From positions 124,001-188,000 of the forward strand of contig JAQBXN010000002.1 of NCBI GenBank assembly GCA_027625095.1: a DNA stretch of 64,000 bases, written 5' to 3'. The notes beneath the pieces were generated by a model. The model made no database searches. It had not been told where the DNA came from and saw only the letters and a program-made list of their open reading frames with translations. The position numbers were made by a program, and so were the translations under genes. Positions 53,471 through 62,035 of the stretch are shown here, piece by piece; position 1 is the first letter of the stretch; every line of letters begins with the position of its first letter. The DNA is from Planctomycetota bacterium. Lineage in GTDB: Bacteria; Planctomycetota; PUPC01; JACPCR01.

Positions 53471-54304
53471 CTACGGGCCTGTATAGCCTCTGCTCTTCAG
53501 CATCGGAGCGATGTTGGTGCCTTGCGCGGGAGGCTGCTTAATTTCCACATCCACAACGATCAGCGCTTCAGCGCTATCCCCATAAGGCCCTTGAGCCAGG
53601 ATTTCACCGTCCGGCCCCACGGCAAGGGAACAGCCGATGGCCTTGCGTCCCGACCACGGGCCGGCATCAAGCCGGCCGACATTGCTGACACCGACGATAG
53701 TCAGGTCGTACAGGCGGGCCAGCTCGGTGTAGGAATCGCGCCAGAGCTGCCCATAAGGATCACTTTCATTATCGTGTTCAGCATCTACCGCCCAGGCAGA
53801 GGGCGACAAAACCAACCGCGCTCCCATCCGCGCCTGGACATGTGAGATGGCTTGTGATGATCCGAAATTGTCAGCGCAGATGTTGATGGCAACCGTGCCG
53901 AATTCAGTGTCAGCAACGGTGAGCCGGTCGCCGATGGAATAAAGGTCGTGCGCTATATTGAGCACATTTATCTTGCGATGCAGACACAGCAATTCTCCGC
54001 CCGGCGAGATCAGGACTGCCGAGTTAAAGAGCCGTTCCCCGTCCCGCTCAACGAGTCCAGCGACAACGTAGATTTCGTTTGCGCTGGCCGTGTCACTGAG
54101 CGTTTGAAAGCGCGCGCCCGGGATTGGCTGCGCGAGTTCCCTCGCGCTGGGATGCGTCCAGCCCAGGTCCATGCACTCAGGCAATACGACAACCTTGCAG
54201 CCGAGATGGGCCGCTTCCTGAATTCGTGCGGCGGCCCGTGCGAGATTTGATTCTGGCTGGCCCCCTTCAACCAGGATCTGGGCCATACCGATTTTCAGTG
54301 ACAT
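53471..54304 (-). CDS. carbon-nitrogen hydrolase (nitrilase superfamily), second copy
   Basis: 277 residues with the complete triad: E43 in VVLPECMDLGWT, K111 in LCLHRKINVLN and C143 in VAINICADNFGSS. Conserved with bacterial amidases of the omega-amidase/carbamoylase groups; the substrate is unknown. The start codon at 54304 is preceded on the coding strand by TTACTCATTACG-type words (54308-54342). It converges with the GspE/PilB-like gene. It is not a close copy of the 15023-15802 enzyme. Confidence 0.92.
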   Translation of the reverse strand: MSLKIGMAQILVEGGQPESNLARAAARIQEAAHLGCKVVVLPECMDLGWTHPSARELAQPIPGARFQTLSDTASANEIYVVAGLVERDGERLFNSAVLISPGGELLCLHRKINVLNIAHDLYSIGDRLTVADTEFGTVAINICADNFGSSQAISHVQARMGARLVLSPSAWAVDAEHDNESDPYGQLWRDSYTELARLYDLTIVGVSNVGRLDAGPWSGRKAIGCSLAVGPDGEILAQGPYGDSAEALIVVDVEIKQPPAQGTNIAPMLKSRGYTGP

Positions 54305-54307
54305 GGG

Positions 54308-54523
54308 CGTAATGAGTAAAACGTAATGAGTAAGACGTAATCGCTTTTGCGACCGAAGGTCGCGTTCAGCCAGTGGGGTGCTGGCGAACCCGGACGCGGC
54401 CGTCGGGCAACCTCAAGCTCTTTATAAGTTTCGACCGGATTTGGCAATGGCAATGACCGAGATTTGAGATTCCAATTGCAGAGGCATCTGATACAGTCTG
54501 CGCATTACTCATTACTCATTACG
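54308..54523. repeat. inverted TAATGAG/TTACTCA arrays framing the 54.3-54.5 kb divergent spacer
   Basis: Left: CGTAATGAGTAA words at 54308-54342 (on the minus strand these read TTACTCATTACG before the nitrilase start). Right: ATTACTC twice at 54504-54517 followed by ATTACG at 54518-54523, 72 bases before the next plus-strand gene. A 6-bp hairpin GCGACC-GAA-GGTCGC is at 54349-54363. Both genes thus carry the same sense heptamer in their leaders. Confidence 0.6.
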
Positions 54524-54558
54524 TATTAAGTGCCCCCGGGATCCTCAAGCCGAATCTT

Positions 54559-54593
54559 CCATCAACCCTTAACCATCATCCATCAACCATTCC
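54559..54593 (+). repeat. five tandem heptamers of CCATCAA type before the 54595 start
   Basis: CCATCAA, CCCTTAA, CCATCAT, CCATCAA and CCATTCC follow each other without gaps and end one base before the ATG. Units 1 and 4 are identical. The array has no G and replaces a Shine-Dalgarno sequence. Confidence 0.75.
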
Positions 54594-54594
54594 T

Positions 54595-57588
54595 ATGCTC
54601 TCACTCATCTTTTCGTCCTTTCTGTCTTTAATTCTTCTGTGTTCGAATTCCTTTGCAGAGACCTTCTTGCCACAGGTCGTGGTTGCCGAGGGTGAGAAGT
54701 TTGTCCCGCAGGATGACAAGGGCTGGCGAATCACAAAACAGGATGACACTTACGCCAGCCATTCATACGGAGGCATGTGGATGACTCATGGGGGCTGCCT
54801 TGGGGCACCACTTGATAGTGTCGATTCAGTGGCCACGTCGGTTGTCCATCTGCCCGAAGATGGCGAATATCGGGTGTGGAGTAAATACCAGGCGATGCCC
54901 TACTTCAGCTATCTGCACAGAATCGAGATCGTGCAGAAAGGCAAGACGGTGTACTCCAATGTTTATGGTGGTGAAAAAACAGAACGGCTCTGGAGTTTCA
55001 GCGGGAAGAGCAACGTTCTCTGGTGGCCGTGGGGTGTGGATCACGATGCTGCCGAAGCACCCTCCGATACAGCAAGGCTGGAGGCAGGCCCGGCGGAGAT
55101 TCGCCTGATCACGGCAAAGAATCCAAGCCGCGGTGGCGACCGATTTATCGATTTCGTCGTTTTGACCACGCGCAAAGAAGATACCTACATTGGCCACAAG
55201 CCTTACGGGGTAGGCTCGCCATTTACGAACGAGGCATTTGCCGCGAGCAGTGTCTACATGCGGTTTCAAAACAAGTCTGCCGCCCCGGCCAGGATTACCC
55301 TCAGTCGTGCGGGACATTACCAGCCGAGTTACGGAGGCGCGAGCGCCAGCTATCCTGAAATTGAAGTGGCGCCAGACAAATGGAGCAACTGGTTCAATTT
55401 CGGGCCATTCTGCCGGCTGGTGCACAATGAAGGCATCTGGGTTTCGGTGAAAGGGGCCGAAGTTGTCCCGGTACAAGTCGCACAGGATGTTGGTGGTGAA
55501 CGGTTGGTCGGCGATCTGAAGGTGCCCAATGGCGACGCGATCAATATCCCGATTGACGTCACCTGGAATCTCGACGCACGCGTCGAGACCTGTGAACACC
55601 TGGCCCTCTCGTTGATCGAAAAAGCCAAAACGTGGCGCAAAGCCAATGGTGGCCAGAAGCCCAGGGAGATCCTTTTCTACGGCGCTTTCCGAGGCAAAGG
55701 AGACTGGGTCATGCAGATGAAGGACGCGCTTGGGTACAACACAAATCTGCCTGATAGATACGAGCATGTGAAGCGGGATGGTTATCACACTCACGCAGGT
55801 GATGAAGCCAGTATCAAGAACGTTGCCGCCAATTTGAAGGATAAAGAAAACTTCCGGGTGTTGAGCTTTGGCGATGAGATTCACCTCGGCAGTATCAACT
55901 ACAAAGATCCGGAGAATCTGAAGAAATTCCGGGCCTGGCTGGAAGCGAAAAAACTGAAGAAGAAAGAACTCGGAATCAAGCCAGAAGACGCCCCGCTACT
56001 TGATCCACAAGCAGCAGTCGCGGACGAAAGTACCCATCGCCTCGCCTGGTACTCGCAACTCTTCAATGAAGAAGAGCGATTCGCTCACTACCGCAGTCTG
56101 ACCGAACTTGCTAAAGAGGTTATCGGGCCGCATGTCCTTACTGGAGCGAACTATTCACCGCACCATCTGGCTCTCTGCTATGGGCCGATTTACAAATGGG
56201 TCGATATCTTCAAGCATCAGGGGATGAGCATGTTCTGGACTGAAGACTACATCTTCAGCGTGCCCGAGGCCCCACAGATTATTTCGTGGATGTTCGCCCA
56301 GATTCAGTGTGGCGTAAAATATCACAACCAGCCGGTGCATTTTTACGTAATGCCCCACGCCCCTGGACAAGTGCCGGGCTTCCTGAGGCGTAACATGATT
56401 TTTTCTGTCGGCGCCGGTTCGAGTCACATCGACAACTTCTGGATCGGACCACAGGAAAACTTCACCGAAAACTATGTGGCGTGGGGAGAAGATGAGACCT
56501 TCAAAGCTCTGCACGATGCCATCTACGAAACGGCAGAAGTCGAACCATATCTCATCGGCAGTAAACCCCGGTCGGCACAGGTGGCACTCATCTTGAGCAA
56601 AGCCACCGACTTCAACGAATCACGCCTGATGGTCGACAAGAGCCAGGATCCGTTTGCTGCTGATTCCCGAAACGCGCCACAGAAGCTGAATCAGATTCTC
56701 TGCAGAAAGGATCAGCAGATGCTTTATCTGTCGCTCCGGCACACGCAGCATGAGGTCGACCTGATCACCGAAGACGACATCGTCGACCTCGGAGTCCTCG
56801 AAAAATACAAGGCTGTCTACTTCGCAGGAGAGTGGGTCGACAACCGCATCCTCAAGCCGCTGCAGAGTTGGGTGAAGCAGGGCGGAGTTTTCTTTGCCAC
56901 AGCCGGTATCGGGCACAGAAACCAGTTCGACGAGCCCGAAGAAGACATGCTCGACCTGCTCGGTCTGAAAGCTGTCACTCTTACCAAGAATGCTGTGATC
57001 ATTCGCACCCTGCAGGAGCTTCCCATTCTTCCTGCCATTGACACTCTGGATTTCGAAGGAACAAAGATCGAGGCCATCGGGATGAAGCAGGTGCTCACCC
57101 CGCGCAAGGCAAAGTCGATAGCAAAATGGTCAGACGGCACTGACGCCGCTACCATTTATGAGAATGGCAAGGGCAAGGCCATCGCAGTCGGTACTCTTGC
57201 CGGAAACACGCACATGAAAACCGCTGTAAAAGCCCAGCCTTGGCCCCGAGGCGGGCACAAATCTGTTTACAACCCCGTTGACTTCAGCCCGGCGACCACA
57301 CGCCTCGTTCGATTGGGTATAGATGCGGGCCTGGAGAGGCAGATCGAGTGTTCGATTCCTTTCGTTGAGGCACTTGTTCGGGACAACGAGAAGGGAACGC
57401 TCATTACCCTGGTCAATTGGACAAACAAGCCAGTAAATGGCCTGAAGGTGAAGGTCCGGATGCCTGCCACACCAAGTCGGATCCGCTCCATCAGCAAGAA
57501 TAAGGTGCTCGATTCCGAGTACCAAGATGGTTTTGTCCAGTTTCAGGTAGATCTACAGGAAGCAGACTTTTTGGTTCTTGATCGCTGA
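54595..57588 (+). CDS. large secreted GH42-like protein of unknown specificity
   Basis: 997 residues with signal peptide (SSFLSLILLCSNSFAET). N-terminal beta-sandwich about 25-180 (GEYRVWSKYQAMPYFSYLHRIEIVQKG, AGPAEIRLITAKNPSRGGDRFIDFVVLTT), a linker domain to about 340, then a TIM-barrel-like part (about 350-660) with SFGDEIHLGSINY (Glu as catalytic candidate), HLALCYGPIYKWVDIF and MFWTEDYIFSVPEAPQIISWMFAQIQCG, where WTED gives the second acidic candidate. Residues about 680-850 resemble the class-I-GATase-like trimerisation domain of GH42 beta-galactosidases (ITEDDIVDLGVLEKYKAVYFAGEW, LKPLQSWVKQGGVFFATAGIG). Fits a distant GH42-type enzyme, but family and substrate are tentative. Confidence 0.68.
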   Translation: MLSLIFSSFLSLILLCSNSFAETFLPQVVVAEGEKFVPQDDKGWRITKQDDTYASHSYGGMWMTHGGCLGAPLDSVDSVATSVVHLPEDGEYRVWSKYQAMPYFSYLHRIEIVQKGKTVYSNVYGGEKTERLWSFSGKSNVLWWPWGVDHDAAEAPSDTARLEAGPAEIRLITAKNPSRGGDRFIDFVVLTTRKEDTYIGHKPYGVGSPFTNEAFAASSVYMRFQNKSAAPARITLSRAGHYQPSYGGASASYPEIEVAPDKWSNWFNFGPFCRLVHNEGIWVSVKGAEVVPVQVAQDVGGERLVGDLKVPNGDAINIPIDVTWNLDARVETCEHLALSLIEKAKTWRKANGGQKPREILFYGAFRGKGDWVMQMKDALGYNTNLPDRYEHVKRDGYHTHAGDEASIKNVAANLKDKENFRVLSFGDEIHLGSINYKDPENLKKFRAWLEAKKLKKKELGIKPEDAPLLDPQAAVADESTHRLAWYSQLFNEEERFAHYRSLTELAKEVIGPHVLTGANYSPHHLALCYGPIYKWVDIFKHQGMSMFWTEDYIFSVPEAPQIISWMFAQIQCGVKYHNQPVHFYVMPHAPGQVPGFLRRNMIFSVGAGSSHIDNFWIGPQENFTENYVAWGEDETFKALHDAIYETAEVEPYLIGSKPRSAQVALILSKATDFNESRLMVDKSQDPFAADSRNAPQKLNQILCRKDQQMLYLSLRHTQHEVDLITEDDIVDLGVLEKYKAVYFAGEWVDNRILKPLQSWVKQGGVFFATAGIGHRNQFDEPEEDMLDLLGLKAVTLTKNAVIIRTLQELPILPAIDTLDFEGTKIEAIGMKQVLTPRKAKSIAKWSDGTDAATIYENGKGKAIAVGTLAGNTHMKTAVKAQPWPRGGHKSVYNPVDFSPATTRLVRLGIDAGLERQIECSIPFVEALVRDNEKGTLITLVNWTNKPVNGLKVKVRMPATPSRIRSISKNKVLDSEYQDGFVQFQVDLQEADFLVLDR

Positions 57589-57749
57589 CCCGGACTTAGG
57601 CGATGCCCCCATTTCTCCAATGTTTCGACTGCGCAGGATGCCATTTCAGGATACAACTGCAAGCGAAACCAACACCTAATGCTCTATTTCTAAACACCTT
57701 ATATCCGACCCGCTCCGAGATATTGTCCAATTTGAAGCATAAAGACTCA

Positions 57750-57777
57750 TTGACATTGATTTTCAAGTTGATACACT
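57750..57777 (+). promoter_or_regulatory. candidate sigma70 promoter of the HU/IHF gene
   Basis: A perfect -35 TTGACA (57750-57755) is followed after 16 bases by TACACT (57772-57777; 4 of 6 matches to TATAAT). AT-rich DNA lies upstream. Transcription would start near 57784 and give an 85-base leader to the ATG at 57869. Confidence 0.6.
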
Positions 57778-57868
57778 CGCCCGGCCTCTGGGGAAAACGT
57801 TGTAAAACGCTTTGTCCATTGAGGTTACAAGCAAAAACTGAACAGAACAAAGACTGAAAGGGGCCAGA

Positions 57869-58318
57869 ATGCCGACCATTACCAAGAAAGATTTGGTGCA
57901 AAGCATTTCAGATAAGATGGGTTTTAACCCATTGCAAGTAAGAGACATAGTCCAGGCGGTTCTTGACGAGATCGTAGTTCAGCTTTCTCAGAGCAACCGA
58001 ATTGAATTCAGAGACTTCGCCGTCTTCGATATTCGCGTCCGTCCGGCCCGCATTGGACACAATCCACGCACTCTGGAGAAGGTGCCCGTTCCGGCCCGGG
58101 CTGTTGTTGAGTTCAAGATGGGCAAGAAGATGAAAGAAGCTGTTTCATTGCTCGCCTTGGAAGAGGATCGAAAAGCAACAGGGTCCACTCTCCAATCAAA
58201 TTCGCCTGTACCACCAGCTTCCAGCGAAGCTTCTGCACCAGTTCCAGCCCCCAACCAACAGGCCGAAGGAAAATCGACTACCAACCCAGGGAATGACAGC
58301 AGGAACCAGCCTAACTGA
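57869..58318 (+). CDS. HU/IHF-family DNA-binding protein with Pro/Ala-rich tail
   Basis: 149 residues. The first about 95 residues are a complete HU/IHF fold: ITKKDLVQSISDKMGFNPLQVRDIVQAVLDEIVVQLSQSNRIEFRDFAVFDIRVRPARIGHNPRTLEKVPVPARAVVEFKMGKKMKEA. The GxFxxRxRxARxGxNPxT arm is intact (R-P-A-R-I-G-H-N-P-R-T), with the intercalating proline. The tail (about 105-149) is Pro/Ser/Ala/Asn-rich and disordered, not basic like typical extended HU variants. Closest to the integration-host-factor alpha/beta group. Own promoter and a strong terminator show it is monocistronic. Confidence 0.95.
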   Translation: MPTITKKDLVQSISDKMGFNPLQVRDIVQAVLDEIVVQLSQSNRIEFRDFAVFDIRVRPARIGHNPRTLEKVPVPARAVVEFKMGKKMKEAVSLLALEEDRKATGSTLQSNSPVPPASSEASAPVPAPNQQAEGKSTTNPGNDSRNQPN

Positions 58319-58340
58319 AAATTGATTTATGCAATATTGG

Positions 58341-58367
58341 AGGCTCGCCCTTGTGCGAGCCTTTTTT
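58341..58367 (+). terminator. intrinsic terminator of the HU/IHF gene
   Basis: AGGCTCGC (58341-58348) pairs with GCGAGCCT (58355-58362) around a 6-base loop and runs into six T (58362-58367). It stands 22 bases after the TGA. Since it lies inside the longest possible LarE frame, it also shows that LarE starts further downstream. Confidence 0.9.
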
Positions 58368-58445
58368 ATTGGCATTGGTTTGAATGTTGACACCCCTGCC
58401 ACGAGTGATTTGATCGCTCACTTCATGTCGCCAGTAAAAAGAATT

Positions 58446-59288
58446 ATGACCCTGCAGCACAAGACTGCTGAATTGCGAAGAATACTTACCAGTATGGAGA
58501 GCCTGCTGATTGGCTATTCAGGCGGAATCGATTCCACCCTAGTGGCCAAATTGGCCCACGAGACACTTGGGGCGGGTATGCTGGCAGTCATTGGTGATTC
58601 CGAGAGTTTGCTTCCCTCTGAACTCGAAGAGGCGAAGGAACTGGTGGAACTGGAAGGCATACCGTATCGAATCATTCACCCCCGCGAGCTGGATAATCCG
58701 AATTACTCCTCGAACCCATCAAACCGCTGCTTCTTCTGCAAGGATGAGTTGTTCACAATGCTCAGAGACCTGGCTACTAAGGAGGGCTTCCGTTTCATCG
58801 CAGACGGCGCCAATGCGGACGACGCCGGTGACCATCGCCCCGGATTGCAGGCCGCGGCCGAACACCAGGTTCGGCATCCGCTTCAGGAAGCAGGCTTCAC
58901 AAAAAATGATGTCCGGGAGCTTGCCAGGGAGCTCGGCCTGTCAAACTGGGACAAACCGGCCATGGCTTGCCTCGCCTCTCGTTTTCCCTATGGAACAGAG
59001 ATCAGCCAGAAAAAACTCGCCATGGTCGCCGAAGCCGAAGAGACACTGAAGGCTCTCGGATTCCGAAACTACCGGGTCCGTCACCACGAGTCAGGCAAGG
59101 ACACCATCGCGAGAATCGAATTGTCCGACGACGATTTCGACCGCATCCTTGACAGTAAGACACGAGCGGAGATTGATACAGCGTTGCGTAAAGCGGGCTA
59201 CCAGTTTGTAGCGCTCGACCTTCAGGACTTTCGCTCAGGCCGCCTGAACGATTCACTGAAAAAACAGTTAGTTCAGTTGAAAACGTAA
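58446..59288 (+). CDS. larE: LarE-type ATP-dependent sacrificial sulfur transferase
   Basis: Start at ATG 58446 (MTLQHKTAELRRILTSMESLLIGYSGGIDSTLVAKLAH); longer in-frame starts pass through the HU terminator. 280 residues: PP-loop SGGIDS (25-30), HPRELDNPNYSSNPSNRCFFCKDELF, ADGANADDAGDHRPGLQAAAEHQVRHPL and KPAMACLASRFPYGTEIS, whose cysteine lies where LarE proteins place the sacrificial sulfur donor. LarE builds the nickel-pincer nucleotide cofactor of lactate racemase and related epimerases. No larA, larB or larC gene is in the window, so the cofactor user is elsewhere or LarE serves another route. Confidence 0.9.
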   Translation: MTLQHKTAELRRILTSMESLLIGYSGGIDSTLVAKLAHETLGAGMLAVIGDSESLLPSELEEAKELVELEGIPYRIIHPRELDNPNYSSNPSNRCFFCKDELFTMLRDLATKEGFRFIADGANADDAGDHRPGLQAAAEHQVRHPLQEAGFTKNDVRELARELGLSNWDKPAMACLASRFPYGTEISQKKLAMVAEAEETLKALGFRNYRVRHHESGKDTIARIELSDDDFDRILDSKTRAEIDTALRKAGYQFVALDLQDFRSGRLNDSLKKQLVQLKT

Positions 59289-59295
59289 CAGCAGG

Positions 59296-59308
59296 CTGCC
59301 AGCTTGCA
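59296..59308 (-). repeat. second copy of the 13-base intergenic word (inverse)
   Basis: CTGCCAGCTTGCA is the reverse complement of 26401-26413. It sits eight bases after the LarE stop in a short spacer that also contains GCAGGC twice (59291 and 59325 region), an imperfect inverted arrangement. Confidence 0.4.
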
Positions 59309-59366
59309 TTTCAAGTATTTACAAGCAGGCCGCAGCCTGAAAATACGTTTGCATCCGGATTTAGAA

Positions 59367-60005
59367 ATGAAGCACTCAGCAACAGCAATCCTTCTGATCT
59401 CCATGGCCTGCAGTTCATGCACTCAAGTCTATTACTCCGTTCTTGAGAAAGCTGGCAAACACAAACGCCACATTCTTCGGGACCGAGTCAAGGCCGGACA
59501 GAAGGAACAGGAAAAGGCGAGTAAACAGTTCGAAAGCGCGCTCCAGCAATTCAAATCAGTCGTCAATTTCAGCGGGGGCGAGCTCGAAGCCAAATACAAC
59601 AGGCTCAAGTCCGAATATGATTCCTGTGAGGCAAGAGCCGCTGCTGTCAAGAATCGCATCACCTCTATCGAACAGGTGGCCCTCGATCTGTTCGCCGAAT
59701 GGAAAGCTGAAATCGAACAATTTCAGAGCGAGGATCTGAAACGTCGGAGTCATGAAGCACGCCTGAACTCTCGCGAGCAATACGCCCATCTCATTACGGC
59801 CATGCACAAAGCCGAGTCAAAGATGGGGCCCATCCTGAATGTGTTCAAGGACCACGTGCTCTTCCTGAAACACAACCTCAACGCTCAGGCGATAGCTTCA
59901 CTCAAAGGGCAGGTCGTCACCATTGAAGCGGGCGTAACCGACCTGATCCGGGAGATGGAAATATCTATCGCTGAGGCGAAGAAATTCATCGACACGATGG
60001 AATAA
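59367..60005 (+). CDS. DUF2959-family lipoprotein-like coiled-coil protein
   Basis: Start set at ATG 59367 (MKHSATAILLISMACSSC), which gives a compact lipoprotein-type signal with a lipobox ending in C; the upstream in-frame ATG would add 21 unrelated residues. 212 residues, nearly all charged helix: YYSVLEKAGKHKRHILRDRVKAGQKEQEKASKQFESALQQFKSVVNFSGGELEAKYNRLKSEYDSCEARA, then ALDLFAEWKAEIEQF and the terminal IAEAKKFIDTM. The YxxxEKxGxxKRxILxxRV start and FxGGxLExxYxxLxxEY are the DUF2959 hallmarks. Function unknown; it is anchored in the envelope. It lies between LarE and the SDR. Confidence 0.88.
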   Translation: MKHSATAILLISMACSSCTQVYYSVLEKAGKHKRHILRDRVKAGQKEQEKASKQFESALQQFKSVVNFSGGELEAKYNRLKSEYDSCEARAAAVKNRITSIEQVALDLFAEWKAEIEQFQSEDLKRRSHEARLNSREQYAHLITAMHKAESKMGPILNVFKDHVLFLKHNLNAQAIASLKGQVVTIEAGVTDLIREMEISIAEAKKFIDTME

Positions 60006-60026
60006 TCTCAGCAGGCAGGAACAGTC

Positions 60027-60815
60027 ATGGATCTTGGATTAAGAGATAAAGTCGTCATCGTGACCGGCGGCTCCAAAGGAATCGGCGAAGGGATCGTCCG
60101 CTCCTTTCTTGCTGAAGACGCAAAGGTTGTCATCGTAAATCGGAGCACCGCGGAAGGGGAACACCTTGAAGCCGAGCACACCGAACAAGGCAAAAACTGT
60201 TATTTCGTTCAAGGGGACCTGACCCGGGTGGAGGCATGCAGAGACGCTGTCGAAAAGACTCTTGAAAAGTATGGTCGAATCGATGTTCTGGTAAACAATG
60301 CTGGTGTTAATGACGGCGTCGGGCTTGATGCCGGAACGGATGCCTTCCTCGGCTCCCTCCAGCGAAACCTGGTGCATTACTATGCTATGGCGCACTATGC
60401 GATCTGTGAATTGAAGAAGAACAAGGGTTCGATCATCAATATCACATCAAAGGTCGCAGACACCGGCCAGGGCAACACCTCAGGCTACGCCGCGTCCAAA
60501 GGCGGCATTAACGCATTGACCCGCGAATGGGCGGTTGACTTGGTTGAATACGGCGTGCGAGTCAATGCGGTCGTTCCTGCAGAAGTCTGGACGCCGCTTT
60601 ATGAGAAGTGGATTCAGACCCTTGACCATCCAGATGAAACACTCAACCAGATAAGGAGCCTCATCCCACTCGAAGCGCGCATGACCACCAAAGAGGAAAT
60701 TGCGGACATGGTAGTCTTTCTCGCCTCTCCTCGTTCGAGCCACACCACTGGACAGATCATCTACGTCGACGGCGGTTACACTCATTTTGATCGTAAGTGC
60801 ACTTCGCGAAGGTAG
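60027..60815 (+). CDS. short-chain dehydrogenase/reductase (SDR)
   Basis: 262 residues of classical SDR type: TGGSKGIGEG cofactor motif (13-21), NNAGVND (NNAG motif), catalytic Ser near 141 (ITSKVAD), Y154-x3-K158 (SGYAASKGGINA), and the C-terminal SHTTGQIIYVDGGYTHFD. AGGA lies twelve bases before the ATG. Members close to this pattern oxidise sugars (L-fucose or glucose dehydrogenases) or 3-oxoacyl compounds. Convergent with the DUF6807 gene; both may act in the same sugar-processing pathway. Substrate unknown. Confidence 0.93.
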   Translation: MDLGLRDKVVIVTGGSKGIGEGIVRSFLAEDAKVVIVNRSTAEGEHLEAEHTEQGKNCYFVQGDLTRVEACRDAVEKTLEKYGRIDVLVNNAGVNDGVGLDAGTDAFLGSLQRNLVHYYAMAHYAICELKKNKGSIINITSKVADTGQGNTSGYAASKGGINALTREWAVDLVEYGVRVNAVVPAEVWTPLYEKWIQTLDHPDETLNQIRSLIPLEARMTTKEEIADMVVFLASPRSSHTTGQIIYVDGGYTHFDRKCTSRR

Positions 60816-60821
60816 TACCCC

Positions 60822-60860
60822 CCAACAGTTTGATGAATGTTCCCATCAAACTGCTGTTGG
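60822..60860. terminator. hairpin between the convergent SDR and DUF6807 genes
   Basis: CAGTTTGATG (60826-60835) pairs exactly with CATCAAACTG (60844-60853) around an eight-base loop; the outer CCAA (60822-60825) also pairs with TTGG (60857-60860) across a 3-base bulge. It begins seven bases after the SDR stop. No long T-run, so termination may be factor-dependent or act on both strands. Confidence 0.6.
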
Positions 60861-60878
60861 ATCCGAAGCAGAACCTCC

Positions 60879-62033
60879 TTACCCGAACGTCACTTCCGGG
60901 GGACTGATGAAGTTGTGGAAATGTTCGGAGACGTTCGCACTGGCCGGGTCGTCTTTGTGCACGATCAACCGGTATTTGAACGCGAGTTCCTCCCCCTTGT
61001 CGATCTTATGGCCGCCGTCGCGTGACTTGTCACCATAGAAGTGGGACAGGCCGAACGGGTTCGCGGTCATCAGGCCGTAATTGCGCACGTGCCAGTAGGT
61101 GGGATAGCGGAAGTTATCCGGGTGATCGAAGATGGCGACGCCGACATGCTTACTGTGGGCCGTACCGGAATAGTCGCACCAGGGAGCGCGTTTGCCCCAA
61201 GTCTCCTTTTCGTTGATACCGTTGTGGCCGTTGGTGATAAGCCCACCGACCGGAACGTCCATGGAGCTTGCGACTCTAACGCTCAAGATGCCGCCTTCTT
61301 TGGTGTCCTGGAAATGGAGTGAGCCCTCGGTGGCGATGAATTTCACGTTGTAATCGATCATTCTCGTCGCCGCGGGATTGTTGTAGAAGGTGATCTCACG
61401 AATTTCCTCACAGACCTTCTTGCCTTTGTTGCTGACCCAGTGATTGCGGGCAACGAGTCTTCCATAAATGGGGCCCTGTTGCATGACTTCAAAGCCCTGG
61501 TGGACCTGCCGCGCATGGCCGTCCATCTCGCTCCAGTTGTCCGTGCCATTGAGCTCACCCCATGCAGTCCACACCGAGCGGTGATGCGGGTGGTCTTGCC
61601 TTTCGCCCTCGGGCCCGCCGGACATAGGATAATCACGGGTGACCGTTTTGTTATATGGGCCGTTAAGAGGGTGGAGGAACGGGCGGGGGTATTGCTCGCC
61701 GTAGTAGTAATTCGTCAGCAGCTTTCCGTTAAGGAAGACGGAAACTTTCTCACCCTCTATGTCCACGAGCTCGACTCCGCCCTTGTTGTTAAGTGCGCGT
61801 TTGGTGCGGATATCGAAGATCTTGCTCTTCCCCTTGCCTAGCTTGCCGATAAGCCACGTGAGTTTGACATTGTTTCCGCTGGTATCGACCTGCACCGCGG
61901 TATTCACGCCAGCCAGCACCAGCCCGAGACGCTCTGGTTCTGAAACTGAGCTGGCGTCCAGCTCAATGGAAACCGGGCAATGAACCCGATCGTGATTGCC
62001 TGCATCTACGACGATTCCGTTTTTCTTCGCCAT
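60879..62033 (-). CDS. DUF6807 (PmoA-like) family protein
   Basis: Start at ATG 62033 (MAKKNGIVVDAGNHDRVHCPVSIEL), two bases after the TGA of the upstream isomerase gene; a TTG six bases earlier is less likely. 384 residues: YYYGEQYPRPFLHPLNGPYNKTVTRDYPMSGGPEGERQDHPHHRSVWTAWGELNG with the many histidines (HPHHRS) of the family, then ITFYNNPAATRMIDYNVKFIATEGSLHFQDTKEGGILSVRVASSMDVP, KRAPWCDYSG and HVRNYGLMTANPFGLSHFY. DUF6807 proteins occur with sugar catabolism genes in PVC bacteria; no activity is proven. Operon with the TIM-barrel isomerase. Confidence 0.88.
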   Translation of the reverse strand: MAKKNGIVVDAGNHDRVHCPVSIELDASSVSEPERLGLVLAGVNTAVQVDTSGNNVKLTWLIGKLGKGKSKIFDIRTKRALNNKGGVELVDIEGEKVSVFLNGKLLTNYYYGEQYPRPFLHPLNGPYNKTVTRDYPMSGGPEGERQDHPHHRSVWTAWGELNGTDNWSEMDGHARQVHQGFEVMQQGPIYGRLVARNHWVSNKGKKVCEEIREITFYNNPAATRMIDYNVKFIATEGSLHFQDTKEGGILSVRVASSMDVPVGGLITNGHNGINEKETWGKRAPWCDYSGTAHSKHVGVAIFDHPDNFRYPTYWHVRNYGLMTANPFGLSHFYGDKSRDGGHKIDKGEELAFKYRLIVHKDDPASANVSEHFHNFISPPEVTFG

Positions 62034-62035
62034 GA

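Noticed and set aside
54826..55884. 352-codon minus-strand frame opposite the GH42-like gene
   Set aside because: Antisense shadow without motifs; the plus-strand protein has a signal peptide and continuous domain structure.
58329..58445. N-terminal extension of LarE
   Set aside because: The region contains the intrinsic terminator of the HU/IHF gene and has no family similarity.
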